Assembly: GCA_016647705.1 (NCBI GenBank) | Contig: CM028335.1 | Span: 40,573,212-40,637,211 of the forward strand | Direction: 5' to 3' | Length of the DNA: 64,000 bases | From: Eucommia ulmoides | Lineage: Eukaryota > Streptophyta > Magnoliopsida > Garryales > Eucommiaceae | Shown: positions 58,719 to 64,000 of the stretch, in pieces | Layout of the letters: each line of letters opens with the position of its first letter | Position numbering within the stretch: position 1 is the first letter of the stretch | Program-made: the position numbers and the translations under genes | Notes under the pieces: generated by a model | What the model was told of the DNA's origin: nothing | The model's input: only the letters and a program-made list of their open reading frames with translations | The model's database searches: none

Positions 58719-59184
58719 TTTTAGTTTTTTTTGTTCTAAAGCATAAAATCGTTTTTTTTTTTGGTCTGGCCTTCATAGCCGATCATACCTTTCAGCCTTC
58801 ATAGTTGTCCTTATCGCCGATCAAATCTTAGGCGACGTGATAGCTGACCTTATCGCCGATCGTCGTCCCTTCCAAATCTCAGGCGACATGCTCGTCGACC
58901 AGATCCAAAAGCAAATCACAACTCCAAAAACCCCTCGCGAAGTAGATCGCGACTTCGAGATCGCAAAATCGAACCAAATCGCGACTCGTCGACCAAATCC
59001 AAAAGCAGATCGTGATTTCAAGATCGTGAAATCGAACCAAATTGTGACTCATCGACCAAATCCAAAACATCTTGCCGCTGCCGTCCGATCGTAAAACCCT
59101 ACACACTGCCGCCACCTTCAGCTCGGGAAACCCAAATCCAATTTCGCAACCAGATCGATAATCACCATAGCTGAAAACGTCACC
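58719..59184 (+). repeat. Copia leader with internal short tandem repeats
   Basis: Non-coding leader. From about 58890 to 59070 there are three imperfect units with CGACCA[G/A]ATCCAAAAGCA and GATCG..AAATCGAACCAAAT. The open frame here (58837-59094) only reflects the repeat. Confidence 0.6.
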
Positions 59185-60098
59185 TTGTCCACCGAAACCA
59201 CTACCCAGCCCATCGAAGTTCTCAATCACCCGACTTTAGGTGATCTACAGAATGTGCAAGCCATGTATAGGCTGGATGGGAGAAATTATCTGAAATGGTC
59301 CCAATTTATCCGCATGTATTTGAAGGGCAAGGGAAAAATAAGTCATCTTTTGGGCAAAGGACCGAAGGAGGGAGATCCCAAATTTGCATCATGGGATGAA
59401 GCAGATTCAATGATTATGTCTTGGTTATGGAGTTCCATGACTCCGAAAATCAGCGACACTTGCATGTTCCTATCCACAACGAAGGAAATTTGGGATATTG
59501 TTCGACAGACGTATTCAAAAGCTCGCGATGCGGCTCAGGCGTACGAAATCAAAGTCAAGACTGCTGAAATGAAACAAGGCAGCCACACTGTCACTGAGTA
59601 TGCAAATGCACTTAAGAATTTGTGGCAAGAGTTGGACCATTATCGCTGTTTCGAGACAAATGTCCAGAAGATGCAGCAATCTTGAAGAATTTTATAGAAA
59701 AAGATCGAGTTTATCACTTTCTAGCAGGACTTAATATTGAGTTTGATCAAGTAAGGGTGCAAATACTCGGCAAAGAAGAGATACCCTCCCTGAACGAAAC
59801 TCTCTCTCTAATTCGGGCAGAGGAGAGTCGAAGAGGAGTGATGCTCGAACCCCAAGCTCCTGAAGGTTCTGCTATGGCAACAAAAACAGACATGAAGACA
59901 GATGGAAAGGTAGATCTGTCTCGATCCTCGAACCCGGACAGCCGCGATACTCTGGTGCACTTATTGCAAGAAACCAAGACACACCAGAGAAAGGAGCTAG
60001 AAACTGAATGGAAAACCACCAAGCAAGGAATGGGGAAACCAAGGAGGACAGCGGAATTTGGGACAGCAGCAGAACCAGTCCTTCTTCACCATTAATCA
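59185..60098 (+). pseudogene. Copia gag
   Basis: Starts at ATG 59185. The capsid part includes YRLDGRNYLKWSQFIRMYLK, KFASWDEADSMIMSWLWSSM and TTKEIWDIVRQTYSKARDAA, typical of the copia gag family. A single-base loss near 59661 shifts the frame; the rest (KNFIEKDRVYHFLAGLN, LIRAEESRRGVM) follows in the next frame. The nucleocapsid knuckle near 59955-60000 reads CTYCKKPRHTRERS in yet another frame, with the last Cys as Ser and the following Trp codon a stop. A second shift near 59955 separates them. Confidence 0.85.
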
Positions 60099-60487
60099 AC
60101 CAGGTTCAGACAAGGGAATGCTTAATATAGAGGAGGTAGAGAAGCTAAGGGGACTTCTGGGATCACTGGAAAAACCTAGTGGTTCATGCTCTCTTGCCTT
60201 CTTAGGTAAGTCTTAATTTTCTCAAGGACTAAATGTCTCAGATGAAACTATCAGGAATTTATAGATAATTGACTCAGGAGCCACAGACCATATGACTCAT
60301 TCTTCACTAAACTTTAGCACCTACTCTTTGTGTTCTAGCAATCGAAAAATATCAGTTGCTGATGGTTCTTTAACTACCGTAGCTGGTAGAGGAGAGATTC
60401 ACATCAGTTCTTCTCTTACTTTGAAAGATGTTCTTCATGTCCCAAAGTTGTCCACCAACTTAATATCCATTCAAAAACTCACATGAT
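60099..60487 (+). pseudogene. Copia protease
   Basis: The catalytic motif IIDSGATDHMTHSS is intact at about 60268-60306, followed by ISVADGSLTTVAGRGEI and LKDVLHVPKLSTNLISIQKL, the usual copia protease end. Stops lie upstream (about 60214 and 60262), and a frameshift at 60485 cuts it from the next domain. Confidence 0.85.
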
Positions 60488-61365
60488 ATGAATTGTAATG
60501 TACTGTTTAATCCTTCTCAATGTGTTTTTCAGGACCAGGTTTCGGGGAAGAAGATTGGACTTGCTAAGGAGAGAAACGGGCTCTACTATCTTGATGAACC
60601 AACCAGGTCACATATGGTCAAAAATAATTTTTTTCTGTCATTCCTATCATCATCCAATAAAGACACCATTTGGCTCCACCATTTTAGACTAGGGCATCCA
60701 TCCTTTGGAATCTTGAAAACAATGTTCCCTAATTTGTTTAGAGGTCTAGGTGTTGAAAGATTTCATTGTGATGTATGTGAGTTTGCAAAGCACAAACGTG
60801 TCCCTTTTCCAATCAGCAATAATGAAAGCCCATTTCCGTTTTATTCGATTCACAGTGATATATGGGGATAGACGATTGTACTAGAGTTTCTTGGATCTTT
60901 CTCCTTAAACATAAATCAGATGTAAGCAGTGTACTCCCAAATTTCCACAACATGATTCAAAACCAATTTGGGGTAAAAATCAAAAGATTCCGATCAGACA
61001 ATGCAAGGGATTATTTTAATCAAATTTTATCCCCATACTTTCAAAAGGAAGGAATCATCCATGAATCCTTTTGCGTTGATACTCCACAACAAAACGAAGT
61101 GGCAGAGAGGAAAAATGGTCACTTGCTAGCCACAACCCGAGCCTTTCTCTTTCACCATCATGTTCCAAAACACTATTGGGGGGAAGCCTTACTCACAGCT
61201 GCTTATATGATTAACCGTCTACCTTCTCGGGTTCTGGGGTTTAAATCACCAATGGAAACAATGTCCCAATTCTATCCTGACCTTCGTACCACAATAACCT
61301 CACTCCAAGAATCTTCGGCTGCATTGCCTTTGTCCATGTTCATAATTGACTCAGGGAAAAATTAG
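60488..61365 (+). pseudogene. Copia integrase
   Basis: GAG-pre-integrase zinc domain: WLHHFRLGHPSFGILKTM and FHCDVCEFAKHKRVPF (HHCC, 60670-60815). The core starts HSDIWG (first Asp), then about 25 residues are deleted at 60870, joining directly to IDDCTRVSWIFLLKHKSDV. The second Asp is in FRSDNARDYF and the catalytic Glu in TPQQNEVAERKNG. YWGEALLTAAYMINRLPSR follows. A frameshift near 61310 ends the open frame; the downstream integrase end (LDPRALKYAFVGYSS, 61363-61405) is in another frame. Confidence 0.85.
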
Positions 61366-63513
61366 ATCCACGGGCTCTTAAGTATGCGTTTGTTGGTTAT
61401 TCATCCACCCAGAAAGGATACAAATGCTACCATCCACCCACACATAAATTCTTTGTCTCCATAGATGTCACTTTTGAGGAAACAAAACTATACTTTAATC
61501 AACCTTATCTTCAGGGGAAGACTTCATTTAGTGAAGATAAGGATAGAGATTTGTTTATGCTCGATTTACCTACTTGTGAGTCAGTTGTGTCCACTGGATC
61601 AACCTCATCTAATCTAATCCCAGCCGAACCATTCCAGGCGGTATCAACACCCACACCCATCCATACTAGACCCATGACAGAGCATAATGAACGTCATGAC
61701 TTTATGCGATTTGTGCAGGTTTATTCAAGGAGAAGAGACTCGGATCCTAATCCCATGCAAGTCCAAGCTTCAACTCCTAATCCTGTGAATGAGGTAAATA
61801 CAATTCCTGACCAATCTCAATTAACACTAGATCATGATCTCCCAATTGCTATCAGAAAAGGCACAAGAGAATGCATAAGACACCCATTGTACCCTTTGGC
61901 AAAATTCATCTCTTTTGAGAAATTCTCACCCTCATATAGGACTTTTTTGGTTAATCTAAACTCTATTCATATTCCTGATACTTTATCTGAGGCATTATCT
62001 AATGAGAATTGGAGAAATGCCATGTGTGAAGAAATGCAGGCACTAGAGAAGAACCGGTCGTGGGAAATAGCTGACTTACCTCCTGGAAAGAAGGCTATGG
62101 GCTGCAAGTGGGTGTTTACCGTAAAATACAAGTCAGATGGCTCTCTTGAAAGATACAAAGCTAGACTCGTGGTGAAAGGATACATGTAGACCTATGGTGT
62201 GGACTATCAAGAGATATTTGCCCTAGTAGCTAAGATGAACACGGTAAGAGTTTTGTTGTCACTGGCTACTAATTTCAACTGGTATTTGGAACAATTTAAT
62301 GTAAAAAATGTCTTTCTTCACGGCGAATTAGAAGAGGAGATATACATGGACATTCCTCCAGGATATCAGCAACAACTGAGAGGCAACAAAGTTTGCAAGC
62401 TAAGGAAGGCGCTCTACGGCCTAAAACAATCTACACGAGCTTGGTTCGGAAGATTCACCAAAGTAATGCTAGCCACCGGTTACAAGCAAAGTCAGGGAGA
62501 TCATACACTCTTCATAAAACACTCAGATGCAGGGGGAGTAATGACCCTCTTAGTGTACGTTGATGATATTATAGTCACAAGAAACGATGAGAAGGAGAAG
62601 GAAGCACTACGAAGATGTCTTGTCAGTGAATTTGAGATAAAAGAACTTGGGAGGTTGAAATACTTTCTAGGAATCAAAGTAGCTCATTCTAGAGAGGGAA
62701 TCTTTATCTCGCAACAAAAATATGTGACTGATCTTCTTAAGGAAACAGGAAAGTCGGCATGTAAACCAATTTCCACACCGATTGAACAAAATCATAGACA
62801 TGGAGAAGCAAAAGAGGATCCAGCCATGGACAAGGAGAGGTACCAGAGATTGGTTGGGAAGCTCATATACCTTGCCCACACGCGGCCAGACATTGCGTAT
62901 GCCGTAAGTGTTGTCAGTCAATTTATGCACAGCCCGAGAGAAATCCATCTACAAGCTGTCCACCGCATACTACATTTACCTAAAGGCTAATCCAGGACAA
63001 GGGATTCTATTTAGAAGAAACACGCAATAAGTCCTTGAGGTGTATACAGATGCTGACTATGCAGGTTCACCGGTTGATAGGAGGTCCACGACAGGCTATT
63101 GCACTTTCTTAGGAGGCAACCTTATAACATGGAGGAGTAAGAAGCAGAATGTAGTGGCTAGATCAAGTGATGAAGCAGAGTTTAAGGCAATAGCGCAAGG
63201 GGTTTGTGAATTACTGTGGCTCAAAATAATTTTGGAAGACTTAAAGATTAAATGGGATGGACCTATGAGGCTATTCTGTGACAACAAGTCGGCCATCAAC
63301 ATTGCTCATAATCCCGTTCAGCACGACCGGACAAAGCATATTGAGGTAGATAGACATTTCATAAAAGAGAAGCTGAACAATGGATTAATCTGCACACCTT
63401 ACATCCCAACAAACAATCAACTTGCTGATGTACTTACAAAAGGACTGAACAATGAAGCATTCCAACGACTTATATGCAAGCTGGGAATGAAGGATGTATA
63501 TTCATCAGCTTGA
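61366..63513 (+). pseudogene. Copia reverse transcriptase and RNase H
   Basis: A linker, then RT from about 61980: WRNAMCEEMQALEKNRSWE, GCKWVFTVKYKSDGSLERYK and a single TAG at 62187-62189 where KGY-TQTYG-type text is usual. It resumes with VDYQEIFALVAKMNTVRVLL, QFNVKNVFLHGELEEEIYMD and KALYGLKQSTRAWF, with the active site LLVYVDDIIVT (about 62550-62582). Also present are LGRLKYFLGI, YQRLVGKLIYLAHTRPDIAY and HSPREIHLQAVHRIL. An extra base near 62975 and a TAA at about 63028 precede RNase H: VYTDADYAGSPVDRRSTTGY, ARSSDEAEFKAIAQG, LFCDNKSAINIAHNPV and RTKHIEVDRHFI, ending at the stop 63511-63513. The catalytic residues of both enzymes appear intact. Confidence 0.9.
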
Positions 63514-63520
63514 GGGGGAA
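63508..63520 (+). promoter_or_regulatory. Polypurine tract
   Basis: GCTTGAGGGGGAA abuts the 3' LTR and overlaps the pol stop codon. Confidence 0.8.
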
Positions 63521-63746
63521 TGTTGGAAAATAAATTAATACACATGTAATATTTTATAATAGGAATGCTTAAATGGTGGGAATTAGAATTCCACTCAATA
63601 ATTTGTTTTCCATTTTCTATGAGTTAGTTTCCTTATTTACTTAATCTCTCAATTATCTCCTTGTAATTAGCTAGGATTATCTTTATATATAGGCACAAAA
63701 AAGGCCTCATATAATATACAATAAAATACTCATTCTTTCTGAGACA
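63521..63746 (+). repeat. 3' LTR of the copia element
   Basis: TGTTGGAAAATAAATT...TCTGAGA(CA), almost identical to the 5' LTR. Confidence 0.9.
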
Positions 63747-64000
63747 TGTATCAGACCTCGACATCAAGGAATGGTCCTCAAGAAAATGCCTAGTCAACTG
63801 CTCACTCACAAATCATGAAGGAACGATCTCCTCAATCCCTACAAATCAAGGATCCACCAATATCTTTGGCCTCTATATCATGAAGGTTGCTACCCGCCGT
63901 CATGTAAGAGGAAAGGCATCCTGATCTCCAAAGTGTGTGTTTAGCATTCTCACCTCTATTAAATTCTAGCAAATTCCCTATTCTCACCCTTTGTTAAATC
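63747..64000. other. Right flank, nothing recognised
   Basis: Mixed-composition sequence without a recognisable gene or repeat; runs off the window. Confidence 0.5.

Larger units (their letters stand above)
58481..63746 (+). mobile_element. Ty1/copia element, 5.3 kb, defective
   Basis: Short LTRs (58481-58707 and 63521-63746) that differ by about two substitutions and three single-base indels, an initiator-Met PBS, a gag-pol in copia order (protease, integrase, reverse transcriptase, RNase H) and a polypurine tract. The coding region has several frameshifts and stops. No clear 5-bp target duplication was found (left CACACA, right TGTATC); the bases after the 3' LTR look PBS-like (TGTATCAGA). 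Confidence 0.9.

Noticed and set aside
58837-59094. Separate small ORF in the copia leader
   Set aside because: Composed of three imperfect leader repeats; no homology to a protein and located between PBS and gag.

Overview
The window is plant nuclear DNA, very probably from a dicot repeat-rich (heterochromatic or pericentromeric) region. It is AT-rich and almost entirely made of decayed and nested transposable elements: Ty3/gypsy and Ty1/copia proteins with many stops and frameshifts, plant-type primer binding sites (initiator-Met and Asp tRNA), a Helitron, MITE-like elements, tandem arrays and microsatellites. No bacterial-type genes, rRNA, tRNA or CRISPR were seen. The species cannot be told from the sequence alone. 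All coordinates and homologies come from reading the bases by eye.

Layout. 1-6700: a Tat/Ogre-like Ty3/gypsy element on the minus strand (gag 3700-1960, probable 5' LTR 4269 to about 6690). 6715-11750: a satellite-like array of about 165-bp monomers, split by a 3.17-kb non-autonomous Helitron (7912-11082) with clean A|T insertion borders. 11746-12078: a second copy of the Tat-like LTR end. 12079-21238: the 3' part of a gypsy element (LTR 19900-21238) whose internal tandem repeat was entered by a 6.3-kb gag-pol element (12146-18458). That inner element resembles a CRM-type chromovirus because the C-terminal tail of pol lies inside its LTR. 21440-22314: another LTR of that general type. 22490-35580: a Tat-like 3' region and a 32-bp tandem array, entered by an Athila-like non-autonomous element with tRNA-Asp PBS (23356-34682, target duplication ATGGT), itself entered by a second such element (27971-34018, flanked by ATGAC) that has no 3' LTR.

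36145-37158: a possible Harbinger-like element. 37539-42774: a gypsy element without coding capacity (TSD TTAAA), holding a 2.1-kb copia-type solo LTR (TSD CTATT). 43683-44516: a solo CRM-like LTR (TSD CATAC) inside an unidentified LTR-like segment. 47626-53983: a related gypsy element on the minus strand (TSD ATAAC), holding an Athila-like solo LTR (50754-52011, TSD ATATT). 55752-57210: the only candidate host gene, a short ORF on the minus strand that is open only when three consensus-type exons are joined; it carries a MITE-like element in its intron. 58481-63746: a nearly complete Ty1/copia element with almost identical 227-bp LTRs but a broken gag-pol.

Nothing here looks like a working multi-gene pathway. 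The interest is in how the elements are built and layered: a promoter-proximal palindrome cluster that changes sequence between LTR subfamilies but keeps its place, tandemly repeated primer binding sites, a repeated U5-PBS module, pol coding carried in LTRs, and an element bounded by a target duplication that lacks one LTR.
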